This document shows positions 54,503 to 62,498 of a DNA stretch of 64,000 bases, in pieces. The stretch is from NCBI RefSeq assembly GCF_022479115.1, contig NZ_CP092497.1, forward strand, positions 9,596,388-9,660,387, written 5' to 3'. Below the pieces are notes generated by a model. It was not told the origin of the DNA, searched no databases, and saw nothing but the letters and a program-made list of their open reading frames with translations. The position numbers and the translations under genes were made by a program. The DNA is from Amycolatopsis sp. EV170708-02-1 (GTDB lineage: Bacteria; Actinomycetota; Actinomycetes; Mycobacteriales; Pseudonocardiaceae). Each line of letters opens with the position of its first letter. Within the stretch, counting starts at the first letter, position 1.

Positions 54503-55800
54503 GCGGAGTCGGAGGCCGGTTCAGGCCGTCGACGGGGCTTGAACGTCTTGTTGGCCGCCAGTCGGGCGCGCTTGTGGCTGTTCGGCACGAGGTGGGTGTA
54601 AATGCGGAGGGTGTAGCCGGGGTCATGGTGACCAAGGTATTCGGCGACTTCCTTGATAGAGACGCCGTTGGCCAGCCAGGCCGACGCGCAATAATGCCGC
54701 AGGGCGTGCATGCCGTCACGTCGTTTGCCGTAGTCGTACCCCGCCGCGCGGACAGCGGGACCCCATACCTCGTTCGTGAAGTTCCCGCCCCGCCACACGC
54801 TTGTGGCCAGCGTGCCCCGATACTTGCCCAACTCGTCAGAGTCTTTGTTGATCAACACCCGCACCGTGACCAGATCACCGCCGGGGTGCAGCCAAGGGAG
54901 CGTGAGCGTGGCAGGCTCGAACATCTCGCAGTAGTCGTCGATCGCGTCGAGGACCCCTTCCCCGAGCGGCACCACGCGCGTTTTCCCACCCTTGGGAGGC
55001 GCGAACACGGGAACCTTCCCGATCCACCTGATTTGCCGCTCTACACGCAACTCAAGGGCGTCACGGTCGATATCGTCCGGACTGGTCCCGAACATCTCCA
55101 TCTGCCGCAGAGCGCACCCGCCGCCGAGCGGAACCATGATCTGATACACGGGCGGCAGCGCGAGCTGCACCTTGTGGATCTTCGCATCAGGCCAGGGAAC
55201 GATCTTCCGTTGCTCCGGTTTCGGACGCCGGACACTCTTGGCCTTGCACGGGTTCGCGCGGATCTTCTTGTCCGCCACCGCAGCCTCCAGGATGGCCGAC
55301 AGCAGATCCCACAACTGTGCCCGGTAGGACGCCTCCACTCCCGCTGTCTTCTCGTCGCCCTCTTTGAGCCATTCCAGCCAGTCCCGCAATGTGTCCACTT
55401 TGGCCACAACCTCAAGCGGCTTATCCCCGAGCTTCGGATACACGCGCGCCTTCAATCGGTGCGCAACCGTCTGCATGGTCGACGCGTCCTGCGACTGCCC
55501 CTTAAGCCACTGCGCCGTGTAGACACGGAGACTGATCTTGCCCGCGTCCGGATCGATGTACTCACCCGATAGCACATCGTGTTGCATTTTGGTCAGGAAC
55601 GCCTTCGCCCTTCCCAATTGCTTGTCCGGAAACGACTTCGCCCGCTCCTTGCCGTCCTCATCGTAATAGTGGACCTTGTACCGTTCTCCTTTGCCGAACA
55701 ATTCCGTCTTTTCCCGCACCGGACGGCCGTTGGCATCGAAAACAAGGCGCTTGCCTTCCTTTTTCTGCCGCCACCACCGGTCTTGAACGTGACCTTTCAC
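54493..55800 (-). CDS. int: Tyrosine-recombinase integrase
   Basis: 435 residues from GTG at 55800 (GAAAGGG upstream). The catalytic set is present: Arg232 in GCALRQMEMFG, His365-x2-Arg368 in HALRHY, His391 in LGHHDPG, and nucleophile Tyr401 in RIYTH. An N-terminal arm-binding region and a core-binding helix domain (about 95-180) precede it. It integrates and excises the element at attB in the MHS gene. It lies next to attL with xis upstream, the pSAM2 arrangement. Confidence 0.93.
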   Translation of the reverse strand: MKGHVQDRWWRQKKEGKRLVFDANGRPVREKTELFGKGERYKVHYYDEDGKERAKSFPDKQLGRAKAFLTKMQHDVLSGEYIDPDAGKISLRVYTAQWLKGQSQDASTMQTVAHRLKARVYPKLGDKPLEVVAKVDTLRDWLEWLKEGDEKTAGVEASYRAQLWDLLSAILEAAVADKKIRANPCKAKSVRRPKPEQRKIVPWPDAKIHKVQLALPPVYQIMVPLGGGCALRQMEMFGTSPDDIDRDALELRVERQIRWIGKVPVFAPPKGGKTRVVPLGEGVLDAIDDYCEMFEPATLTLPWLHPGGDLVTVRVLINKDSDELGKYRGTLATSVWRGGNFTNEVWGPAVRAAGYDYGKRRDGMHALRHYCASAWLANGVSIKEVAEYLGHHDPGYTLRIYTHLVPNSHKRARLAANKTFKPRRRPEPASDSATA

Positions 55801-55903
55801 CGGGTAGTCCCTTTCTCTTCGAGGTTGCCGAAGCATCGGCGTCCCATAACACGACGACGAGGGACCCGGGCCGCCATGACAGAACGACCCGGATCCCCGC
55901 CGG

Positions 55904-56101
55904 TTAGGAGCTGGACAGCTTCGCCAGCCATGCCCTCACTTGTCCGGGCGCGTAGCGCACATGCCGCCCGACTTTCATCCACGGCGGACCCGATTCACCC
56001 TCGGACCGCCAATTTCGTAACGTCTTCTCCGGTATCCGCAGGAACGACGCCAGCTCGTCCGGCGTCCACAACGCCTCAACATCGGCCACATCCGTGCTCA
56101 C
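55904..56101 (-). CDS. xis: Excisionase, MerR-like helix-turn-helix
   Basis: 65 residues from GTG at 56101 (AAGGGGGATC upstream); an in-frame ATG at 56125 overlaps the rep stop. LWTPDELASFLRIPEKTLRNW is a MerR/AlpA-type HTH, followed by the wing MKVGRHVRYAPGQVRAWL. Such proteins bend att DNA and drive excision. It lies 20 bp after rep and 100 bp before int. Confidence 0.88.
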   Translation of the reverse strand: MSTDVADVEALWTPDELASFLRIPEKTLRNWRSEGESGPPWMKVGRHVRYAPGQVRAWLAKLSSS

Positions 56102-56121
56102 CTGATCCCCCTTCCCCTCGA

Positions 56122-57801
56122 TCAAGCAGCCCGCAGCCCGATTGCCGAAGTTTCGGGACTGTCGTCACCGGGTGGACCTTGCGCAGCGAGTAGCGCCCGG
56201 CCGTACTCGGCCCGCCAGGTGATCCGTTCGGCGATGGCGCGCATCACCAGGTGGTCCCTCGGTGGGCAGTGGGTGTCGCCGGGTTCGACCTTGCGCCAGA
56301 CGAACCGATCCGCCGCCGGTTCCTCTTTCACCACCCCGATATCCGCCAGCGCCGACACCACGAACGCCTTCCGGTCCGCCTTGTGATCGGCCACCGTCTT
56401 GCCCGACCACTTCCGCGACACCAACACCCGCCGACCCGGCAGCCCGAGCGTCGTCCGACGGTGAGCGCGTCCCTTGCAGCGTCCGGGAACGGTCTTTCCG
56501 TTGGCTCCCTTGGGGTTGATGCCGTACAGCAGCCACACCGCGCACCGAGGCGAACACGGGGTCACCGACAGTTCAGCGTGAAGACGGTCGTGGTGATCCC
56601 GCTGCGCCGCAGTGTCAGCGTCGACCACCTCACCCGTCGACTTCGTCAGGTACTTGGTCAGGTAGCCGATATGACGCCCGGATTCCTCCGTGCCGCCCAA
56701 GATCCCCTTGGAGTGCACCTGACGGCCGAACGTGACCACGTGCGCCGGTTCCTCCACCGCCTCCCGAGCTTCGTCGAACGACGGCAGAGGCTCCCGCGTG
56801 TCCGGGTCCACAAACGAGCGGGAATCCATGTCCCACAACGGTTCCCGGTCCGTGTACACGATCTCGTCATGGTTGGGCCACCACACCTGATGGTAGGTAG
56901 CCTCCGTGACCATCCTGATGACTTCGTGGGAGATGGAGCCCCGGAGCGCGGTGTGCAGGTGCGGAGCCGCCCGCCGTTGGGGTTCCACGGTGGCGAAGTA
57001 CTGCACATCCCAGCCGACCACGCGCCGCAGGTTCTGCCACCACCTGTCCACCAGCGCCGAGAAGTGCACCGCGTCCCGAGCCGCCCGCCGGTAGTCATAC
57101 GTCGACGGGTTCACCGGCGAACCATCGGACCGCACCGGGCCGTAGGTGTCGCAGGTGAGCGTGACGAACATCGACGGCCGGAACTTCCCCGCGTACTCAC
57201 GACCCACGGTGGTCTTGGCGACCTTGCGCCGAGGCAGGTTCGGCGCATCCTGCCGCCGCTTCGTGGACCGCTTCACCGGACGCTTCTCCGGAACGTCGAG
57301 AGCGGGCAGGCGCCCCGTCATCCCGGACGCCCGCAGCTCCTCGTCCACCGAGGCGACCTCTGCCCGCAGCTCCTCCGCCTCGACCTCATCCCCGGCTTCG
57401 ATCGCGTCCCGGTAGTGCGCCGCCAGGTCAGCCCGGAACTCCAGTAGCTCCGTTTGCGTCTCTGACGGCCTCTCGCGGGTGATCACGGGTTCTTCGGTCA
57501 TGTGCCAGCCCTCGCGGCACTGTGCCTGCCTCAGCGCCTTTGCCTTGCGAGCACAGGGAAGGCACACCGACTCCACAGTGGACCCGCACGGCACAGGCAC
57601 GTAGCGGATCTCGCCGGTTTCGGTGTCTCCGACCTCCATAGTGAACGGCCGAACACACACGCCGTGCTTCTCCGCAGTGGCCTTCACGACCTCCGCTGAC
57701 AGCGTCCCGCGGCTTACCCTGACCCCTACTCCATTCGGGGGTGCCGGCCGGGCGTCCGCACCCGCTTCTACCTGCGAATTCGTGATTTCGGTGGTGGTCA
57801 T
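56122..57801 (-). CDS. repSA: Replication initiator, RepSA-type (rolling circle)
   Basis: 559 residues from ATG at 57801 (GAGGGGGAC upstream). The metal motif PHLHTALRG (His281, His283) fits HUH-type rolling-circle initiators, followed by HIGYLTKYLTKS with candidate tyrosines. The N-terminal region has CGSTVESVCLPCARKAKAL, a zinc-binding cysteine pair. RepSA-family proteins replicate the excised AICE. ATG overlaps the stop of the transfer gene by four bases. Confidence 0.88.
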   Translation of the reverse strand: MTTTEITNSQVEAGADARPAPPNGVGVRVSRGTLSAEVVKATAEKHGVCVRPFTMEVGDTETGEIRYVPVPCGSTVESVCLPCARKAKALRQAQCREGWHMTEEPVITRERPSETQTELLEFRADLAAHYRDAIEAGDEVEAEELRAEVASVDEELRASGMTGRLPALDVPEKRPVKRSTKRRQDAPNLPRRKVAKTTVGREYAGKFRPSMFVTLTCDTYGPVRSDGSPVNPSTYDYRRAARDAVHFSALVDRWWQNLRRVVGWDVQYFATVEPQRRAAPHLHTALRGSISHEVIRMVTEATYHQVWWPNHDEIVYTDREPLWDMDSRSFVDPDTREPLPSFDEAREAVEEPAHVVTFGRQVHSKGILGGTEESGRHIGYLTKYLTKSTGEVVDADTAAQRDHHDRLHAELSVTPCSPRCAVWLLYGINPKGANGKTVPGRCKGRAHRRTTLGLPGRRVLVSRKWSGKTVADHKADRKAFVVSALADIGVVKEEPAADRFVWRKVEPGDTHCPPRDHLVMRAIAERITWRAEYGRALLAAQGPPGDDSPETSAIGLRAA

Positions 57802-59381
57802 GCCGTCCCCCTCTCGCCGCGCCGATCTGACAGGTGCACCACCGACGCGCCACCGTTGGTGACGTAGTGCTCCAGATGCTTGACCGTCTGATCGGACACC
57901 CAGCCCGCCCGCACACGCAGCGGTTCGCGGATGCCCTCTCCCCACACGTAGCCGACACCGGCCGCCGACTCCGGAATCCGGTTCGCCCACGCCCCGCGCT
58001 CGAACGCGCCGTCACCGAGCACCATCGGAACCTGCGACTTGGACGTCACCCGCAGCGCCACCCGCCGGGGCAGCAACTCCCGCACCGGAACGGTTTCCTT
58101 CGTCGGCTCCTGCACATAGCCGCGCACCGTGAACAACAGCGCACGGCCTTGCGTGGCCAGCACTGCTACCCGCTCCACAATGGCCTCACGGGTCTTGCGG
58201 TCGGTGTAGCGGGTCAACGCGCCGATCTCGTCGAACTCCAGAAGCTCCAACGGATACTCCGTCGAGAGCGGCACCTCACGGGTGTTTCCCGCGAAGACGC
58301 GCTTACGGTTCTCCAGCTCATCGATCAGCGCGTCCAGGATCTCCAGAGCCTCCTTACCGCTCTGGCCGTAGCGGGTGAAGATCCCGCGCCCGTAGGACAA
58401 TTCCATCGCTTTCGGGTCGATCCCCGACACACGCACCAGACCGGCCCGGATGGCCGGGGCAGCCGACACCAGCGGCGACCACATCACCGAGCCCTTACCG
58501 GCCCCGGTCGCGCCAGCCACCAACGTGTGCGCGCCACGACCCATCAGCGGCAGCGTCCACGGCGTGCCGTACTCCGTCGACCCCGCATAGACCGCCCGCA
58601 GATCCACCCCCGACCCGTCGGTGGGCAGCAGCTCCGGGACAGGCAGGCACGTCACCGCCGCGTCGAGCAGATCACGGCGCATGAAGTCGATGGACACCAC
58701 ATTGGGTTCCAGCTCCCGCACCTGACACCGCTGAACCTTGCGCGCCACCGCCAGCTCCCGCGCGACCTCATCGAAGTCTTCCGGCTTCTGGCCCGGAACC
58801 AGCCGGACCCGGACCTCATCCCACGACGGGCCGGAGCGCACGGACAGCAGTTTCGGCACTGCCACCCCGGATGCCTGCCGAGCCTTCGCGACCGCCTCAC
58901 GCTTACGCCGACGTGACACCAGATTCACCGTCACATCAACGGGAATCGCGTCATCCCGGACAGTCAGGCCGCAGGCGTGCAGCCAACCGGCCAGCTTCCG
59001 ACCGTAGAGCGCCCAGCGCAGCCACCACCCGCGCAGCCACCGACCGCACCACTGGTCATAGCCCACCTCGTCCAGCCGCCACCACACCAGCAGCACGACC
59101 GCCAGCACGCCCACCGTGACGACGAGCGAGATCCAGCCCAGCCAGGTGCACCAGGCCCACAAAGCCAGCAGTGCCAGGCAGGTACGCCAGCGCGTGACCA
59201 GTTGCCGAACAATCCAGCCGACCACCCGCAACAGGCCCCACAGCGCCATTCCGAGCACCGCCAGCGCGGCCAATGCCTCCAGCACACTCGCCAGGACACG
59301 GCCGACCTTGGCCAGCACCCACAGCACCACCGCCAGACCGCCGCCGACCGCAAGGGTGGTCATGATCTCCTGCGTGTTCAT
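57798..59381 (-). CDS. tra: FtsK/SpoIIIE-like transfer ATPase
   Basis: 527 residues from ATG at 59381. Four hydrophobic helices in the first 110 residues, then a motor domain with Walker A AGATGAGKGS (about residues 286-295) and Walker B LLEFDEIGAL. This is the AICE/plasmid Tra protein that pumps double-stranded DNA between mycelial cells. The start overlaps the stop of the zinc-ribbon gene (ATGA). First large gene of the tra-rep-xis-int run. Confidence 0.9.
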   Translation of the reverse strand: MNTQEIMTTLAVGGGLAVVLWVLAKVGRVLASVLEALAALAVLGMALWGLLRVVGWIVRQLVTRWRTCLALLALWAWCTWLGWISLVVTVGVLAVVLLVWWRLDEVGYDQWCGRWLRGWWLRWALYGRKLAGWLHACGLTVRDDAIPVDVTVNLVSRRRKREAVAKARQASGVAVPKLLSVRSGPSWDEVRVRLVPGQKPEDFDEVARELAVARKVQRCQVRELEPNVVSIDFMRRDLLDAAVTCLPVPELLPTDGSGVDLRAVYAGSTEYGTPWTLPLMGRGAHTLVAGATGAGKGSVMWSPLVSAAPAIRAGLVRVSGIDPKAMELSYGRGIFTRYGQSGKEALEILDALIDELENRKRVFAGNTREVPLSTEYPLELLEFDEIGALTRYTDRKTREAIVERVAVLATQGRALLFTVRGYVQEPTKETVPVRELLPRRVALRVTSKSQVPMVLGDGAFERGAWANRIPESAAGVGYVWGEGIREPLRVRAGWVSDQTVKHLEHYVTNGGASVVHLSDRRGERGTA

Positions 59382-59557
59382 CGCCGACCACCCCGCAGAC
59401 CAGCAGCGGGAACCACGATCGGCAGCGGCAGCATCCCCATGCACGGGGAGCACTTCTCCTCACCCGGCAGCAGCCGAGCGAACCGTTTGCATTCCGTACA
59501 GCGCGTTCGGGTGACCCCCGTTGACGCGCGCCGCGTGTCATCATTTATCTTATTCAT
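59378..59557 (-). CDS. Zinc-ribbon microprotein upstream of tra
   Basis: 59 residues, too short for most gene-finding cut-offs. MNKINDDTRRASTGVTRTRC is followed by TECKRFARLLPGEEKCSPCM, giving two CxxC pairs (Cys20/23 and Cys36/39) 13 residues apart, a zinc ribbon. The tail is hydrophobic (LPLPIVVPAAGL). GGAG lies 11 bp before ATG 59557, and its stop overlaps the tra start by four bases, which argues that it is translated. Role unknown, perhaps in transfer or its regulation. Confidence 0.65.
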   Translation of the reverse strand: MNKINDDTRRASTGVTRTRCTECKRFARLLPGEEKCSPCMGMLPLPIVVPAAGLRGGRR

Positions 59558-59581
59558 TGTTCACTTGCTCCAGTGGACAGG

Positions 59582-59623
59582 CGCAGAACCGGTTTCAGTT
59601 TGCCGACCAAGGCCGGTTCTGCG
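59582..59623. terminator. Hairpin in the accessory-gene/tra gap
   Basis: CGCAGAACCGG pairs exactly with CCGGTTCTGCG, then TTCTT on the plus strand. It lies upstream of the zinc-ribbon gene. Confidence 0.65.
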
Positions 59624-59645
59624 TTCTTATGGGACACTTTTAGCC

Positions 59646-59687
59646 GCGTGAGGACGTGTTTATGTATCGCACGTCCTCACGCGCGTT
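59646..59687. terminator. Second hairpin, canonical terminator with T run
   Basis: GCGTGAGGACGT pairs exactly with ACGTCCTCACGC, followed on the plus strand by GCGTTTTTG. It separates the accessory operon from the tra operon. The gap 59688-59725 shows nothing more. Confidence 0.75.
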
Positions 59688-59725
59688 TTTGTTTCTATAT
59701 TGACTTTTCGTTCGGTCTATCTGAA

Positions 59726-60073
59726 TTAGTAGCGCGAGATTCGATCCGCTCCCCACTGCGTCGAAGCCTGCCTGCCGGGTGGGCGAAGCTGAACACCCTC
59801 GGCCAGCAGGACCCGCCGAGTCTGGCCGCAGCTCATGCCATGAATGTCAGCCAGTTGCTGAATCGTGTGGCCGCCGTTGTAAGCGTTCACCAGACCCGGA
59901 GGCGCTGGCGGCAGCGGGACCTTTGGGGGGCGAAGCTTGACCTTCGCACCGAGGAGCGCCGTTCGGACCGCCCGATAGCTGAACCCGTATTGCTGAGCCA
60001 GGCCCTCGATAGTTCTCCCCTCATTCACGTAACGGTCGGCAAGCTCGACGACCACGTCAGAATCAAGCGCCAT
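59726..60073 (-). CDS. Tandem helix-turn-helix protein
   Basis: 115 residues from ATG at 60073. Two similar halves: VELADRYVNEGRTIEGLAQQ...LGAKVKLRPP and GLVNAYNGGHTIQQLADIHG...LAEGVQLRPP. Each half looks like one resolvase-type HTH, so the protein is an internal duplication. Probably binds element DNA as a regulator. Its start overlaps the preceding stop (TGATG). Last gene of the accessory operon, before the twin hairpins. Confidence 0.75.
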   Translation of the reverse strand: MALDSDVVVELADRYVNEGRTIEGLAQQYGFSYRAVRTALLGAKVKLRPPKVPLPPAPPGLVNAYNGGHTIQQLADIHGMSCGQTRRVLLAEGVQLRPPGRQASTQWGADRISRY

Positions 60074-60327
60074 CAGCGAGTCTCCGCCTTCTCTTTCGCG
60101 ATCCTCGCCGCCAGCTCCTCCGCCTTGTCTTCCTCGTGTGCGACCCAGTACCGAATCTCGTGATGATGGAAACGGTCCACATCGGACACTGCGCGGTACA
60201 TCTTTGCGTTGGCCTGCCGCCATTTCAGCCACGTTGCGAGGTTCGAGCCCGGCAGCGGCCGAGTGGACGCCGCAACGTGGTGAGCATCCTTGAGCGTTTG
60301 CGGCTCATTCCTGCCCGGGGTAGTCAT
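60073..60327 (-). CDS. Small element protein, AMED_5909-like
   Basis: 84 residues from ATG at 60327. PGSNLATWLKWRQANAKMYRAV and HHHEIRYWVAHEEDKAEELA, then a charged helical end. I recall a family of this kind named from Amycolatopsis mediterranei elements, but the match is from memory. It is coupled at both ends by overlapping start/stop codons. Function unknown. Confidence 0.65.
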   Translation of the reverse strand: MTTPGRNEPQTLKDAHHVAASTRPLPGSNLATWLKWRQANAKMYRAVSDVDRFHHHEIRYWVAHEEDKAEELAARIAKEKAETR

Positions 60328-60574
60328 CACAGACCCCGTTCCTTGCGCGGCTTTCGAGCAGCGCCGCCAGTTCGTCCGCGCAATCGCGGAGTCGGCGAAG
60401 GAAGGCGGCTCGGTCCGGCCAAGTGCTCCGGTCGCCCGGGGGCCTGATCAGCAGCAGGCCAGCCGTACCCGACAGCACCAGCGCCGGGGGTGATTCCGGA
60501 CTCGAACCAGTCTCCTCCACTGTCGCCTCGTCCCACCGGGAGATCACCCATGTCGGACCGAACCCCTCCCGCAT
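60305..60574 (-). CDS. Hypothetical element protein
   Basis: 89 residues from ATG at 60574, which follows AGGAGGTGACGAGT, the best ribosome-binding site of the element. The sequence looks like real protein: GPTWVISRWDEATVEE, then ALVLSGTAGLLLIRP, then RAAFLRRLRDCADELAALLE. It overlaps the end of the longer frame upstream for about 250 bp, and this frame is the more protein-like in the overlap. Function unknown. Confidence 0.65.
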   Translation of the reverse strand: MREGFGPTWVISRWDEATVEETGSSPESPPALVLSGTAGLLLIRPPGDRSTWPDRAAFLRRLRDCADELAALLESRARNGVCDDYPGQE

Positions 60575-60836
60575 ACTCGTCACCTCCTGCCCTGCGTTCC
60601 CACTCCCGTGCTTGGTCTTCGAACGCTTGCGCGGCCGAGCCCACGGCGGCAACCACCCACCACGGCTGATCACGGTCACCGGCCAACGCCCGCCAGGCCT
60701 GCGCGACCGACCGCGACGCCGCCGCCATCTCCCAGGCAACCTCCGGATTCGTGCCCCGCGACCGTGCGTCCGCGTCCGACGCGTCCCGATAGGCGCGATA
60801 GGCCGTCTCCCACGCTGATACCCGCTTGTTCGGCAT
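60327..60836 (-). CDS. Hypothetical element protein, C-terminal part doubtful
   Basis: 169 residues from ATG at 60836. The first 85 residues look genuine (KRVSAWETAYRAYRDASDAD, AWEMAAASRSVAQAWRALAG, an alanine- and tryptophan-rich helical protein). After about residue 88 the frame overlaps the 89-residue gene and becomes Gly/Pro/Arg-rich, like a shadow frame. A normal stop near 60580 may have been lost, or the overlap is real. It lies 34 bp downstream of pra. Confidence 0.5.
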   Translation of the reverse strand: MPNKRVSAWETAYRAYRDASDADARSRGTNPEVAWEMAAASRSVAQAWRALAGDRDQPWWVVAAVGSAAQAFEDQAREWERRAGGDEYAGGVRSDMGDLPVGRGDSGGDWFESGITPGAGAVGYGWPAADQAPGRPEHLAGPSRLPSPTPRLRGRTGGAARKPRKERGL

Positions 60837-60869
60837 CACGACACCACTTCCCTGTAGAAGTCAGTGCCG

Positions 60870-61340
60870 TCACGCGGCCTTGGCCGAGGACTCACCCGCC
60901 GTCGACCGGGCCGCCTTCCCACCCGGGGCCGAACCCGAGCCACTCGCCGCAGCCTTGAACCCGGTCGCGCGGAACATGTAGGCCAGGTACTTGAACTCGC
61001 CCTGCCCGGTCACCTTCGGCTCAGCGGTCAACCCGTCGAGCTCCACCGGCCGCATCCCCGGCATCACCTCCGCCGTCGTCGGCACCGGCTGCACATCAGC
61101 CAGCAACGTGATTTCAAACGATGCCCGCTTCGCCTTCGCCTCACCCGGATCGGTCGCCGTGAACTTCCACTGCCGCTTACCCGTCACTTCATCGACCCTC
61201 TGCCGCACCGGCCGCCCCTGCGCCTTGTCCTCACGCGACTGGTACTCGTTGTCCGCCGACACCTCTCCCACCATCACCAGACCCATAGGGAACGCGTCGT
61301 CGTGCTCGATGCTGAACCGGATACCTTTTTCGATCGCCAT
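60870..61340 (-). CDS. pra: Pra-like plasmid replication, integration and excision activator
   Basis: 156 residues from ATG at 61340. Its middle, RPVELDGLTAEPKVTGQGEF and YLAYMFRATGFKAA, matches my recollection of the Pra-type activators of AICEs, with a beta-rich N-terminal half (FPMGLVMVGEVSADNEYQ). In pSAM2, Pra switches on rep, xis and int. It heads the minus-strand accessory operon and is divergent from the regulator at 61502, as a control gene would be. Confidence 0.75.
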   Translation of the reverse strand: MAIEKGIRFSIEHDDAFPMGLVMVGEVSADNEYQSREDKAQGRPVRQRVDEVTGKRQWKFTATDPGEAKAKRASFEITLLADVQPVPTTAEVMPGMRPVELDGLTAEPKVTGQGEFKYLAYMFRATGFKAAASGSGSAPGGKAARSTAGESSAKAA

Positions 61341-61461
61341 GTCGTGTTGAACCTTTCCGCTTGTCGTTTCCGCCTTTACCGGCGTACCTACAACAATCGG
61401 CCAAACAGGTGTCCCGTCACGACACCATGGAGTACTCACCTGAACGCATCGCGTGCTCATG

Positions 61462-61501
61462 TTGTCTCATCTTGTCTTGTCTCGCGTGCTAGATTGGTCT
61501 C
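61462..61501 (+). promoter_or_regulatory. Promoter with TTGTCT repeats for the element regulator
   Basis: TTGTCT occurs at 61462, 61472 and 61477. TAGATT at 61490-61495 lies 6 bp before ATG 61502, the spacing of a leaderless actinobacterial promoter. The repeats could be operator sites for the product itself or for Pra. Confidence 0.5.
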
Positions 61502-62478
61502 ATGAGCACCGATACGGCCACGTCGGAGGCCCGCCCCATCGTTCTCAAAGTGCTGCTCAGGGGACGGCACTTGCAGAGCTACCGCGCGTTCTGTCGCGAG
61601 TACGACAAGGTGGCCGAGAGGGTCGACAAGAGCCTACGAGGCGGCGCCCCAGCAAGGCCCAGTTCTATCGGTGGCTATCCGGTGACATGGTCGGCCTTCC
61701 CTACGCCGACCATTGCCGCATCCTTGAAGCAATGCTCCCCGGCTGGCAGGCCGAACAACTCTTCGAGCCCCACGACGGCGGAATCGAGTTCGTACCCGAA
61801 CCACCGAGTGCCACCCCGGAGCAGCCCGAGGAAACTCGCCTCGAACCCGAAGTGCGCCGCGCTCCGTACGGAAGCCAAATCGGCGAGGAATTTACTCTAT
61901 CGGTTCCCCGTGCCGAATTCGGCGAAGCGAAGATCGACGTATTTTCCCTACCAAACCCCCAGCCCGGAAGTCTCCTGGATCTCAACTGGGAAACTTTTGG
62001 CCTTGGCATTGAACGACTCGGAAGCCAGATCAAGAACCTCGGAAGCCGTCTCGACGTCGATATTTGCTTCGGCATCAACGAGGCCGGATTGGTAATGGCT
62101 ACCTTTCTTTCTTCCTCACGGTTCTCGCGATGCCCTATCGGATACCTTCGCTGCAACAAGGTTCGCGGCGGAATTGAACTCGATGACGCTTCCGTCTTCC
62201 CGGAATCAAAAGACCATCCCACGATCGTATTGTGCGATTTCGAAGTCAAACACTCGGACGCAATTGGTTACCTCGCAAAACAGGTCCGAGAGCGCTACCC
62301 GACGGCAGACCTCTACTTTGCGGTGTTTGGCGCCATGACCCACGGGGACGACCCCCGCGCGTACAGCTTTGACGACCTCGCGGGCGTGCAAAACCTGCGC
62401 AAGGCAGACTTCTCGGCTATCTTCATCGCTGCAACCATGAGCCCGCCCGGCATTGAACCCCCATTGGAACTGCGCTAA
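61502..62478 (+). pseudogene. HTH regulator with phosphoribosyltransferase-like domain, apparently frameshifted
   Basis: The N-terminal frame reads VLKVLLRGRHLQSYRAFCRE and stays good to LRGGAP. SKAQFYRWLSGDMVGLPYADH and the rest are in another frame to 62478. One extra C in the CCCC run at 61647-61650 gives GGAPSKAQFYRW and a 325-residue protein. The C-terminal 200 residues have GINEAGLVMATFLSS and PTIVLCDFEVKHSDAIGYL, at the positions of a type I phosphoribosyltransferase hood and PRPP loop, but the loop acids are altered. More A/T-ending codons than the flanking chromosome suggest acquisition. Confidence 0.72.
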
Positions 62479-62498
62479 ACCTCGAAGGTGGCCAATCA

